From Prinsepia uniflora (lineage: Eukaryota > Streptophyta > Magnoliopsida > Rosales > Rosaceae), in contig CM064868.1 in NCBI GenBank assembly GCA_032719365.1, positions 2,510,001 to 2,574,000 on the forward strand: a stretch of DNA of 64,000 nucleotides, in the 5' to 3' direction. The position numbers were made by a program, and so were the translations under genes. The notes beneath the pieces are model-generated. The model did not search any database, was not told the origin of the DNA, and worked only from the letters and a program-made list of their open reading frames with translations. Positions 1 through 10,357 of the stretch are shown here, one piece after another (position 1 is the first letter of the stretch; every line of letters begins with the position of its first letter).

Positions 1-1239
1 TTCATTTCATGTAACAAGGGTCCCCATTTTGGTTCTCTTTTTTAGTAGTTTAGGTTCTATTTTTCTCTCTTTCACTCTTCATTTAAGTTCATCTTCTTTA
101 TTGTTGTTCTTTATTTTTGGGGACCATTTTAACTTCTTGTAGATTTTCTTATTAATTAAATTTCTTTTAATTCTTATTCTTAATTTATGTTATTTCTTAA
201 TTTCATTTCTTCTTTACTTTGTTTTTGTGATTTTTTTTTAGATCTCTTAAACACATTTTTATGCTTTCCTTAAGAAATACCTAGGCCGAGTATTTCCGAA
301 ATAATTTTAGAATTTAAGTCTGAATTCTTATGTTTTATCCTCCATCTTCATAAGGTTCCTTCTGCTGTTCAGAGAATTTTATGAATAACATTCCATTGTT
401 TCCATCCACTTTCGGAATCACAAGCTGTTATTGGGTTCCGAAAGTGTAACTTTATTCCCTTTACTTAAATTATTGTTATTGTTTTAGTTTACTTATAATT
501 CAATATATGTGTTGGTATTTTTTTCTTTCTAACATTTGTAAGTAAGAATGCAATTTCCATGTGTTTTACTTTTTGAATTTCTTTTACTTCATATGTTTTA
601 GTACTTAAACTTCAATTTTATGCTAAATGTTTATGACCGCTGTTCGGTGCACTTAGTAGAAAATTAAAGAGATTTAATGTTTGACCGTTGTTCGGCGCAT
701 TAAATCACAAACTTAAGGTGAATCATATTGTAGATAATAATCTGTTGTTCGGTGCATTTATAATATGAAAAATGTATGCATGTATTTGAGATGATTAAGA
801 TAGGATTTCGTAATTGGTTCAATATGAGCATGATGTTAGAGTGTTGGTAAAAATATGTGTTTGAAGAAAGTTCACTAGTACAAAAGTGAAAGTAAAAGTA
901 GAATTAAGTTCTTAATTATTTTTACTTGTTTTTTTATTCTATAATTACAATCCTTTCAAACCCCTCATTTAATTCTTTATTCTTTTATTTTTTATTTCAT
1001 TAATTCATTAATTCTCTTATTCTTTTATTCATTAATTCTTTAATTCTTTATTACTTAATTATTTACTTATTTAATTCTTTAATTCATTATTCTTTTTAAC
1101 TAACATATTATTAATATTCCCTAATTTCTCCGGTTAAGAACGAGCCCTATTTACCAATACTACAACTACACAAAAAAGATTTAATTTACATAATACTCAT
1201 ATTACGTGTTTAATTTAATGCGTAGTTTGACCTTTATCA
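1..1239. mobile_element. LTR fragment (AT-rich family), cut by the window edge
   Basis: This stretch is the reverse complement of most of the solo LTR at 20884-22447. Shared landmarks are the GGGGACCATTTT region, TAAGTAAGAATGCAAT, two copies of a GTTCGG(T/C)GCA motif, AT-rich TTCTTTAATTC runs and the terminal TTTAATGCGTAGTTTG. The fragment ends in ATCA at 1239. No primer-binding site follows, so it is a 3' LTR or a solo LTR rather than a 5' LTR. The other end lies outside the window, so no target duplication can be read. The sense strand is not certain because both orientations begin with TG and end with CA. Confidence 0.8.
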
Positions 1240-2199
1240 CAATTATGCCCATATCTTACTTGTATCCTTGTCATCCATATCAGTGCTAGGTAAGCGCCAA
1301 ATCAAATATTGGACGTCAAGTTGACCGGAACAACGAAGAATCACTGATTTGCAGCAACTCGGTGATTTCATGGTGAACTTAACACTTATAATGATAATAT
1401 GGTGCAATGTGTTACCGTAGTGTGCCTTTGAAGTAAAAAGCCTAATTAATAATGGACTTAGGTGGGGTGTGTACCTCTTTCGCTTTGGCATGCAGAGTCT
1501 ATTTTGGAATTTATTCCGCCTCAATTGTCTTCCAAGTATCAATTGGTATGCAAAAGATTTCAAACACAAAGGGCAAGCAAGATGGGGGAGGATATTCGAT
1601 CCAATTTATTATTTTTTTTATTTCGGGTTGCAATTTTTATTTTTTGGGCATCCGATCTAATTTTTTTTTGGCGTGTCTCCTCTCAATTTTTTTTAAAACT
1701 TATTTTGGATATTCAATCCAATTTCATTTGGGCATTCATAACCACATGAAATTGGAATTCAATTGCAATTGTCTGTGCTTCTGAGTATGTTTGAAATTTT
1801 GTGAAATTGTGAAAATTGAGCTTCTTTGTGTGTTTAAGATTCTAGGTTTTTAGGAGATTGCATCTTGTCGGAGGTAGAATATGTGACAAAAATATATTAT
1901 GGGCTTTCATTGCTTCCTTCTTCTGTTTTCATGTCCATGTCCTTTGATTCTAAAGGTGTTGGATTTCTTTGGATTTCTGCGAAATGGCAAAGTATTGTAT
2001 TGGGGGTTTTTGATTAGCTTGCGTATTGTAGGTTGGGGAATGATGGAATGAAGGGTGTTCTTGATTATGCTAGAGAAATGGGTGCTCTGAATTGAAGCTA
2101 ATTTAACAGATTAAATGAAAAAGTTGGAATAAGGTGGGAAGTGAGACTTTCATACGAGAATCTGATGCATTTGAAAAGAAAAAAAACCTAAATCATGTG
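1240..2199. other. Non-repetitive, AT-rich intergenic stretch without a supported gene
   Basis: I see no convincing gene. The longest open frames (1452-1784) run through T-rich low-complexity DNA around 1600-1700 and look like chance. A short window near 1500-1590 reads like eroded coding sequence, but it has no intact frame and no recognisable domain. Confidence 0.5.
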
Positions 2200-2759
2200 A
2201 TGTTGATTTGTGGTTGAATGAGAATAAAGGGAAGTTGTATTGGGGGATCCATATTGATGTTGATTTGGTTATTGGTGTGGATCCCTACCCTGACAACTCT
2301 AATAATAACAAATGTAATGTTACCATCATTGCTAAGGCGGAAACTGGGCGAGCCAGAAAATGTTTTTCTTGAGTTTCTGGATTTGTCATCGCGGGGGTGT
2401 TTTTGCGCGTTTGGGATTTGGTGGATGATGCTGGTGGTGGTGATGAAATCGACGAGACTGGAAAATGGCGTTTTGTAGGCTGAGCTGAAGTGTACGAAAT
2501 CATTTTGGAAAATCCAGTAATCAGGACATGTCAATCAAAGTGCGAGAAAATGGCCTTTCAGGAGCTCCATTTCGACCGGCCACCTCATGACGATATCATG
2601 TACCTGCGAGCGGCTAAACACACGGTGAAGTTTAACATTCCTGTAAGAACATTACCGGAGACCAGCTGGTCGGAGCAGCCTGATTATCTTAGTGTTGACC
2701 CCAGAAAAGCTGCCTTCCCATTTGTACTCCCGTGGTGGACACCAGCCACCAGGTAACTA
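2200..2759 (+). pseudogene. Eroded coding remnant of unknown family
   Basis: One forward frame from about 2200 reads as protein-like sequence (VDLWLNENKGKLYWGIHIDV near its start). It is broken by stops around 2370 and 2476, then continues as an 88-codon open stretch (2490-2756) that ends WWTPATR before a stop. Composition is protein-like, with many charged and aromatic residues. I do not recognise the family and see no catalytic motif. It could also be the last exon of an unidentified gene. It lies tail to tail with the DnaJ gene, about 300 bp away. Confidence 0.3.
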
Positions 2760-3057
2760 AACGAGGAGGAATAAGGTTTCAGAAGCTAATGATTTGATCA
2801 TGTAATCTTACCTAGTTTTTCATTTCCAACAAGCAGTATTGAATATGGACAAACTACGGAGAAAACCATACAAGTTCGTATAATAAGAGCACATGTTTTA
2901 TTTTCTGTTTTCTTTCACGACAGAATTGCTCGGTGTTTTGACAACAAAGACAACAAACTAGTTATACAAAATCCAAGCCATCTCAAAAAACATTCACAAG
3001 CGTCCTAAACTAACCTCGAAATCGAATAGCTAGCACAGCATCGTAGGTGGAATCAAA

Positions 3058-4878
3058 TCAAGTCCCGAAAAGTTTCTTGATTGCAGCCTTCTGTTCGGAA
3101 CTCAGCCTGGTCGGAAACTTGATATTGAACTTGATTCGAAGGTTACCTTTCCTCGAAGGGTCTTTGGGTATGGGCATACCCTCTCGAGGGACTACCTCCT
3201 CATAGTCTGGAGGAATGACATGGTTGATGGGGATGGTGAGGTTCCTTCCATCTAGCGTGGTCAGGTTCACGGTGTAGCCTGTTAAAGCTTCTGCTAGGGT
3301 GATCTTCTGTGTGACAAGAAGGTCGTTTCCATCTCTCGTGAATGTGCTGTGTGGTTTCTCATCGATTATAAACACAAGATCGGCAGCAACTGTGTTTACT
3401 TGCTCATTCCCTTTCTCCGGGAACGTGATTTTCGTTCCCTTTTTCCAGCCTGGCTTTACTTCAATGGTTAGGATTTCCTCCACCGGCATGGTTCTCCTGC
3501 ACAAAAAGATTACAGGCCACTCAACCAACTAAACCCGAAATCATTGAGATAAATAGCCTATCGAAATATCTCTATGCATTCACCATAATTAAATCAACAG
3601 CAGGAAACACCAAAAGATTCGCAATACGGACCACTCTTCCGTCCCCATTTAATAAACCCGAATCGACTACAGTTTATAGTTGCAATGACATTAAATCAAA
3701 CTAAAATAGAATGCATCCCTAATTAATAAACCGAATCAACGACAATTTGTATTGACAATGACATTAACTCGAACTAAAATAGAATGCATCCTTATCTAAT
3801 AAACCGAATCAAAGAAGATTTATGGAATCCAATCAAGTTAAAATAGAATGCAGGAAACTAAAGCAAGCTGAAATAGAATGCAGAAACTACTGAAATTGTT
3901 GACACAACTCATAGATGAGCTCCTACTTTGCTATATAAACAAATAGAAAAGTACGAAGGACTTACCCACTTGCATCTGCAATGTCCCTTGAAATCTTCAT
4001 TTTCTTGGTAGTGCCCTTATAGAGCTCCTCAAGGCTACAAGGCAACCTCTTCTCTATGGGAGAAGCTTTTCGCGGAGCATGACTCATGTGTCGGCCTTCT
4101 CCAAATGAGTTGAACACGTCATCCCCAAAAATTCCACCAAAGGACCTGCCACTCCCCCTCATGCCACCACCAGCACCACCACCTCCCATTCCACCCAACG
4201 GGCTTGAGAACCCGAAAAACTCAGAGAAAATGTCGTCTGCGCTTCTGGGGTTGAATCGAAACACATTTGGACCGTCCCCAGTTTGGAAGTAGGTAGCCCC
4301 ACCAGGACCACCGGCATCAGGTGGCGGCACACCGCCTTTAAGCCCTTCTTCTCCGTATTGATCATAGATTGCCCTTTTCTGGGAATCACTAAGAACCTAT
4401 ATAATCAAACACACAAATTCTCAGATTCTAAGCTCTAGCATTCATATACCCACAAGAAGACATAAAAAGATTGAAATTTCTGTAAATTGACTAAATGAGC
4501 AAAATTTTAGATAAAAGAGATGGGTAATTTAACTTCTATGTGGGATTTGCTTAGGAAGTTCAAAATCCAGCTGATGAATAAAATGTTCAATTTTGAATTT
4601 TCAAATTAAAAAGGCTATCTTTTTGAAGTTTCCGGTGAATGAATGCTTCAAAAAGAAGAAAAAAAAAACAGTGAAGAACAGAAGAGAGATAAGGGTCTGT
4701 AAAGGAAACTTACATCATAGGCCTCAGAGATCTGCTTGAATTTGGTCTCGGCTTCTTTCTTGTTGTTGGGGTTCTTATCAGGGTGCCACTTCATGGCGAG
4801 CTTTCTGTAAGCTTTCTTCAACTCGTCATCATTGGCGTTCTTGTCCACCTGCAAAATCTTGTAATAATCCACGCCCAT
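3058..4878 (-). CDS. Class II DnaJ/Hsp40 co-chaperone (DNAJB type)
   Basis: Three exons, 4714-4878, 3966-4396 and 3058-3496, join in frame across GT/AG introns to 344 codons plus stop. The J domain occupies residues 1-70 and carries the HPD tripeptide (about residues 33-35, in KWHPDKN) that stimulates Hsp70 ATPase. A Gly/Phe/Met-rich linker follows (about 75-160: GGMGGGGAGGGMRGSGRSFGG). There is no CXXCXGXG zinc finger, so this is class II. The C-terminal substrate-binding and dimerisation region (about 165-344) contains the usual LEELYKGTTKKMKISR, VKPGWKKGTKITFPEKGNE and VFIIDEKPHSTFTRDGNDL signatures. Known class II Hsp40s are cytosolic/nuclear, deliver clients to Hsp70 and are 330-350 aa, which matches. 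The start is the conserved MGVDYYKIL. No damage is visible. The family assignment is firm; the client is unknown. Confidence 0.96.
3648..3882. repeat. Three imperfect ~74-bp tandem repeats in a DnaJ intron
   Basis: Intron 2 of the DnaJ gene contains three diverged copies of a unit that begins AATAAACCGAATCAA and ends AAATAGAATGCAT. Copies start near 3649, 3723 and 3797; the third is shortened. The unit is non-coding and AT-rich. It probably arose by local duplication, and I see no transposon ends. Confidence 0.75.
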
Positions 4879-5229
4879 CGCTTCTTTGCTGGGTTTCTCC
4901 TTATTTCCTTTCTTCAGTTTTCCTTCGACGCTGTCTTTAAATTTTCAATTGGGTTTTGTTAGAACGGAAGCTGTGCCTCTTATTAAGGCGGCAGTGGGGC
5001 GATTGTTTGATGAACAGAGGAAGATGAAGAAAGCAACGTAAGAGATTTGTCGAAAGCACCAGAATGGTGTGGATGGTTCTAGACAGATAGATCTTTCATT
5101 TGTCGACGTGTAAGGATTTTGTCGGCTCGGATTTAAAAAGGCCCAACTTGGAAGCCCAAAAGAATTTGACAAGTTGGCAGAGGTTGAGCCCAATTAGAGA
5201 TAGGTGTCTCCATAGCTAGTTGGAATCAG
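4879..5229 (-). promoter_or_regulatory. Probable DnaJ promoter and 5' UTR
   Basis: This is the interval between the DnaJ start codon and the MITE. Read on the minus strand it holds several TGGGC(C/T) site-II-like motifs (plus-strand GGCCCA at 5140-5145 and GCCCA near 5155 and 5190) and a TTTAAAT box near 5131-5137 that could act as a TATA variant. A single TTCTAGA at 5078-5084 with GAA at 5062 is only a weak heat-shock-element match. The 82-codon open frame on the minus strand here is probably 5' UTR. Confidence 0.35.
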
Positions 5230-5237
5230 GACTCAGC

Positions 5238-5695
5238 CAGGCACGAACCTAGGATTTAAATATGAGGTGAGCTAATTTTATTAGTATTATATTCTATCAA
5301 AATTCGATAGTACAAATGAATTTTATTAATAAAAAGTAAAATATATATTGATTAACTTTATCCTAAAAATTAATACTTATATACCAAAAACTAAAAAAAA
5401 ATTAACAATTTTATACAATACTATGTAATATAAAAGTACTAAACTTGTAGTCTATTAATTTTTTACATATTACATGAGTTTATTATCAAGTCGTTGTCAA
5501 TATTATTAAAAAAAAACTCTTTTATTTTAAGAATATATTATACAATTTTAAAAAATATTATTTTTATCTTATTTAAGTGCATAACAAATTAATTGGATGG
5601 ACTATAAATATTAAAAATATACTATTCTTTATTTTGAGTTTGTAATTTCGAGTGGGCTAAAGCCCACCTTAGCCCTTCATGTTGGCCTGTGCCTG
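5238..5695. mobile_element. hAT-type MITE, 458 bp
   Basis: Inverted termini CAGGCAC (5238-5244) and GTGCCTG (5689-5695) are flanked by 8-bp direct repeats GACTCAGC (5230-5237) and GACTCAAC (5696-5703), with 7 of 8 bases matching. Just inside the ends are GAACCTAGGATTTAAAT and TGGGCTAAAGCCCACCTT, a typical plant hAT-MITE arrangement. The interior is AT-rich and non-coding. It sits just upstream of the DnaJ promoter. Confidence 0.75.
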
Positions 5696-5703
5696 GACTC
5701 AAC

Positions 5704-6689
5704 AGTGTGAAAACTTGGCCGGAAACGACGGCGGAGGGTGGAGGCAACGGTGGAAGGATCCAGGGGTGTCTGCCTCCTCCTTAGTCCTTTCTTTTTGCTA
5801 AAACCAATGGGTCATTTTTTTTGGCACACATCCGTATTCACCTCATTTGCTCATTGGATCCAAGAATTCTAAGTTTTTATTTAATAAGCTAATAAAATAT
5901 TAGGTGAATTTTCTTAAATTTATACTCCATTATCAGCTTTCCTTATAAATTTTAACTAATTTTCCCGCTAAATTATTATATGCGACATTGTAAATTTTCT
6001 TCTATTTTGAGAACTATAGTATATACATCTATATGGATTGTCTCATTATTTGGAAGGCACTATCGAATCACTTTTAAAATATTTATTTTAATTACTTTTG
6101 GTGTAATAAACTTAATAGACCCCTGACAACATCATCCGAGAGAGCTTACACAGCAGTATCAGAAGGGACCTCCAACATAATCAGACCAGCAGCCCAATTA
6201 TAAACCGAAACATGCAATCATATTTGTTAGTGCCAAAAAATGTTGTCGTTGCGAATCCGAGGTCACCGTTCGGTGGCTCCCTTTCGAAGGAGCGGATACA
6301 CGAGTGTTTCGGTAAGAGGGTTACTTGGATGTTGTCTGATGCAATGGCGTGCGGTGTAAGTAACAAGGGCAAGTGAGGTGAAGGCTAAAAGCCTTGAGCC
6401 ATGGTGTTGTGATCCTGCCCTAGATGAGCTGGTCCAGCTGATTTGGCATTTTAGCTGCCTTCAATGCCACTATTAGAAGTTACTACTAGACAGGGCTATA
6501 AATGGTTTCTGAATTGCGGTTCATAACCCATCATTTGAATCAAGTGAAAGTAGAGGAAGCATGCATCTTGCTTGCACTGTTATTTTCTATACCTCATTTG
6601 AGAACTTTAAATATTTTATTTTGCGCCTAGTCCAAGTTCAATGTCGGCATGTTTATGTTAGCAACGTGCAATTCAGAGTTAAATGGGGA
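5704..6689. other. Intergenic; possible coding scrap at 6228-6378
   Basis: No complete gene is visible. A forward frame at about 6228-6378 reads protein-like (VPKNVVVANPRSPFGGSLSK then ERIHECFGKRVTWML) and ends at a stop. Nothing continues it on either side, so it may be one exon or a relic. A GC-richer patch near 5715-5790 resembles 5'-leader sequence (CGACGGCGGAGGGTGGAGG). I could not identify a family. Confidence 0.3.
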
Positions 6690-8769
6690 ATTAGTGTAAC
6701 GACCCGTCCCGAATTCCGGGATTAGATTAGTGACTAATCTTGATTAGTGAGGTTGATCGGTGGTTAGTAGGGCGAAATCGGACAAAATGTGCAAAATGAC
6801 CGTTTTGCCCCTAGTCGTGGGCAAAATGTTGACTTTTTGATCGGGCGGTCAAACGGACTTTGACCGATGACCGTGACGTAGTTCAGGACGTCACGATTTC
6901 ATAGACAGGTGGCACGTTCGATTCCGACATTCGAGGAGAAAGTTATGATGTTCGGAAGTCGAGGGGCATTTTGGTAATTTGGCATATAAGGGGCCAAGTG
7001 TTGACTTTTTGACCGGGAGGTCCGATGGGCGAGGGTCAAGGACCGTTACGTAGGTATCGTCGATACGAATCCAAAGACAGGCGGCATGCCGAAATCGGAG
7101 TTTCGACGACGAAGTTATGGTCACAGAAATGCAATCGAGTAACCGAACGAACCGAGGTTTTGATTAAAATAATAATAAAATAATGAATAGTGATCAATGA
7201 ATCTGGACCCTTGGATGAGTGCCAAGTGTCACTCATCCCCTACATTCCCTAAAATCTGGATCCTTGTTGGCCATTGGTTTATTTAATTAATTTTCTCTCC
7301 TGAAATCCTCACCATCCATTTCAAACCACAGATTGAATCTGGGCCATTGATCTTATCTCTTTCTTTCCTTTATCTCTAATCACACTCATCTTTCTCACTC
7401 TGTCCTTTCTACCACCTGAAACACATACACTCACAACCCCTTCTATGTTCTTGGAACCGTGAGCGAACACAGGGAGATTGAGAGGAGTTTGAGTCGCATG
7501 TGGCGGCGTGAACACCGTGGGCGGCGGTGGTGACCGGAAAACAGAACCCGTGCACATACACACCCACACCCGTCTCCCCATGGAGAAAAAAACACACCAT
7601 TACTCACTATCCTACCCTTCCCTGTACTCTGGTAAGAGACTAACCTTGTGGAGTGGGCTGAGAGGTCTCGGGAGACGGCAGGGACGGCGGTGGGGGAAAA
7701 ACAGAGGACTCTGTACAATTAAAAAAATGGAAGTCGTTGTTGGTTGGTTGTGATCGTGTTAGAGAGATGAAGGATGTTCCTGAGGTCAGTTTAGGCCTAG
7801 GGGTGGCCACGATGGTGACCACGACGGCGAGGTAAGCCCCCAAACCCGTGAGTCTGTTTTCGGGTAAAAATGGCAGTGTGAGTTTTTAGGCTGGTAGTTC
7901 GATTTTGTTAATTAGGCGTTGTTTCTGGCGGTCTCAGGAGTCTAGTGAGTGCAAAACCAAGACGAATGGTGGCCGGGATCGTGCAAACACGACGGTTGCA
8001 GGTGGCCGGTCTGCACTCCTCCACGAACAGGTAGTGAAACGAGTTCGTTTCTTAGCTTTTAAACCTTGGATCAACTGGAATTAATGAGACGAAGATGTAG
8101 GAACAAACAGAACTAAAAATGGTTGAGAATTGACTGTGAACCGGTCGCCGGTTCGACTAAACTGTGAACCCGGTTCGCGAAGGAAGACGATGACACTGTT
8201 CACAGCGCGTGGACTTCACGCGCAGCCCCTTTGGGCGGCGCGTGAGGGCGTGTGGAGGGTATTTTGGGGAAACTTCCAACATGACTTTTAATCTATTCAC
8301 GGTAACGAACATTTTGGGGTTGGTTTCGTGTCGATCGAACACCGTCTCGATATTGTTCGGGACGTCCGAAGGTATTAAATCGAGTTTAAAAATAATTAAA
8401 AATTCGAGAAAATTACGGGACTTTGATAGGATGTTAATAAAGAGGTTAGTGACCCTCTAATGTGATTTGGACAGGATTGGGAGTCCCGGTGATAGTGGTG
8501 TGGCCCGAGAGGGCCGATGACACGCATATCGAGGCATACCGTTAAACGGTCTGTGAGCGGACTTTGGTTTTATAAATCCTATGCATGCTTAAATGTGTTA
8601 TATGTTTTATATACATGATTTCTATGATGGTGATTGTGAGTATTGATTTCGGGTATGTTGTACGTATTTCGAGGTGTTTTCCGTATTTCACGTATATCGA
8701 GGTTAACGGTTTCTTGTGGTTTTAAGTACTTGTAGTTTGATGAATAATACGATAAAATGGTTTTGAAAT

Positions 8770-9175
8770 TGGAAAGATGAACTCGGGCTTGAGGCCCGAT
8801 TGTTTTGGAAACCTCGGACTTGGAGTCCATTTGTAATCGGGTCAGGGGCCCAGTTGCCTTATGAAATCGGGCCAGGGGCCCAGTTGTTACGAAATCGGGC
8901 TGAGACTCATTTGAGTGATATTATCGGGTCAGGGGCCCAGTTGATTTACGAATAAAGGCTGTGGGCCCAGTGGTTTATAAAGTCGGTCCGTGGGCCCAGT
9001 GGTTACAAAATCGGGCATGAGGCCCAGTTGGGTTATAAATGTGATGTCGGGTCTGGGACCCTATGTTAATAAATGTGATTTCGGGTCTGGGACCCTATGT
9101 TTAATAAATGTGGTTTCGGGTCAGGGACCCTAAATGGAATTGTGATGTTTTATGGCGATTTCGGGCATGACCCAT
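8770..9175 (+). repeat. Array of GGNN-N5-NNCC mini-hairpins in LTR A
   Basis: About a dozen spaced units of the form TCGG(G)...GGCCCAGTTG recur every 30-45 bp, for example GGGTCAGGGGCCC, GGGCATGAGGCCC and GGTCTGGGACC. In most, the two arms are complementary. Spacers vary in sequence and length, so this is not a simple tandem repeat. Confidence 0.75.
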
Positions 9176-9254
9176 TGTAATGTTGTGAAATGATTTAATA
9201 AAACTGTTTTCCATATACCATCTGGATACGAGGATATATGATGGTCTCCTCCAG

Positions 9255-9492
9255 GTGTCTGGGACACTGGGGAAGTCACGGTGCATTGCCTGCGAGGGGT
9301 CATCGTACGGAGTTACCGGACCATATAATGACTTAGGAGCAGGATTGCTAGGATTGACGTCTAGGACGTCAGACATCTGTGATGTCAAGGATATGGACCC
9401 GGAGAGACCCCGGGCAGCACGCGTCGCTTATTATACCGTGAGATATGACGTCTGGGACATCAAGCGTCTGAGACGCTAAGCATCTGGGATGC
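9255..9492 (+). repeat. Array of GACRTC-type 3-nt-loop hairpins in LTR A
   Basis: Six perfect or near-perfect hairpins with 5-6 bp stems and 3-nt loops: GTGTC/GACAC (9255-9267), GACGTC/GACGTC (9356-9370), GACATC/GATGTC (9372-9386), GACGTC/GACATC (9447-9461, one G-T wobble), GCGTC/GACGC (9464-9476) and GCATC/GATGC (9480-9492). Arm bases differ between units but pairing is kept. Confidence 0.85.
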
Positions 9493-10092
9493 TGGTGATG
9501 GTAATGGTAAATATGGATTAATGAATCTATGAAATGGCTTTTCGGTTGGATTTGTGTTATGTGGTAAAAATGGATTATTGGTTATGAAATGGTATTTCGG
9601 GTCGGGGACCCTAAATGGTTTTGGATTTATGGATTTATGTTTATGGCTTTGGGCGGTGGCCCACATGGTTTTAATATGTCTGGTAGTGGTATTCCACAGT
9701 TTTGGACTGAGTTCCCACACTTGGTTTTAAGTTAACGGTTTTTGGGCTAAGACCCTAATGGCTTGGTTGAACAAACGTTTTGGTTACTGGTTTTCGCGGC
9801 ATGCATACGTTTTTATTGGAGGGCATAAATGTCTTATAACTGTGTTTAACAAACTTAATGATTTTCGTCCACTCACAACTTTTATTGGTTTTAATGCCCT
9901 TCAGGTTGATACGGATGCGACTGCAGTATAGACTGGGACATTGCACACCTCCTCCATCGATCCTTGCGCACTCTGGAAGCCCCGTTTGGGCAGTGACTTT
10001 TGGTTATCCCTTGTCTGACACCCCTTGTTGGGCGGGAGCAGGGCACATTCCACGGTAATCCCGGGGGGATTGGGATGGGTCCTGTCAATTAG

Positions 10093-10352
10093 ACAGATGC
10101 ATGCTTGCTCTACTTTCACTTGATTCAGATACTAGGCTCACTCATAAAAATTCAAGTTCATGGGTTGGTGTATTACAGTTATAAGAAATCAGACTTGAAG
10201 AAACTGATTGTAGAAAGGGTGAGGGGGAGTACAAACACTTAGAAAGTATATGCTTGAATATTAGTGTATAAATTATCCCTAGACTAAGCCATGGGTTGGC
10301 GTTCTTAGTCTAGTGACCATCAACTGGATGAACATCAATTGCAAATCATACA
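10093..10352. other. Short non-LTR stretch between solo LTRs A and B
   Basis: This 260-bp segment lies between the A target duplication and the B target duplication and continues at 13535-13797 on the other side of B. It matches none of the LTRs here and carries no open frame of note. It contains an inverted pair CCTAGACTAAG ... CTTAGTCTAG (about 10279-10315). It is probably older target DNA. Confidence 0.4.
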
Positions 10353-10357
10353 AAAAT

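Larger units (their letters stand above)
6695..10087 (+). mobile_element. Solo LTR A of a Tekay/Del-type gypsy element (3393 bp)
   Basis: Starts TGTAACGACCCGTCCCGAATT and ends GGGTCCTGTCA, flanked by a perfect 5-bp target duplication ATTAG (6690-6694 and 10088-10092). No primer-binding site, coding region or second LTR is present, so this is a recombination product. Internal landmarks in order: duplicated GACCGT(G/T)ACGTAG blocks (6869-6958, 7041-7128), a GC-rich CACGCGCAGCC...GGCGCGTGAGGGCG box (8208-8250), GTGAGCGGAC (8553), hairpin arrays (8770-9175 and 9255-9492) and GTCCACTCAC (9867). Open frames inside are chance frames of the LTR. Confidence 0.93.

Noticed and set aside
1452..1784. Three overlapping plus-strand frames
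   Set aside because: They run through T-rich low-complexity DNA and give Phe/Ile-rich nonsense in all three frames.
5061..5085. Heat-shock element in the DnaJ promoter
   Set aside because: Only one TTCnnGA half-site plus a distant GAA; not the alternating nGAAn array a functional HSE needs.
4945..5193. 82-codon minus frame upstream of DnaJ
   Set aside because: Overlaps the promoter and leader, has no domain and no conserved start context.
7321..7843. Several overlapping open frames (67-91 codons) on both strands inside LTR A
   Set aside because: They lie wholly within a solo LTR bounded by perfect duplications, overlap each other on both strands and have no domain; the GC-richer composition is enough to explain them.
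8770..9175. Simple tandem repeat (minisatellite) as full explanation of the LTR arrays
   Set aside because: Spacers differ in length and sequence while arm pairing persists, which copying of a fixed unit would not produce.
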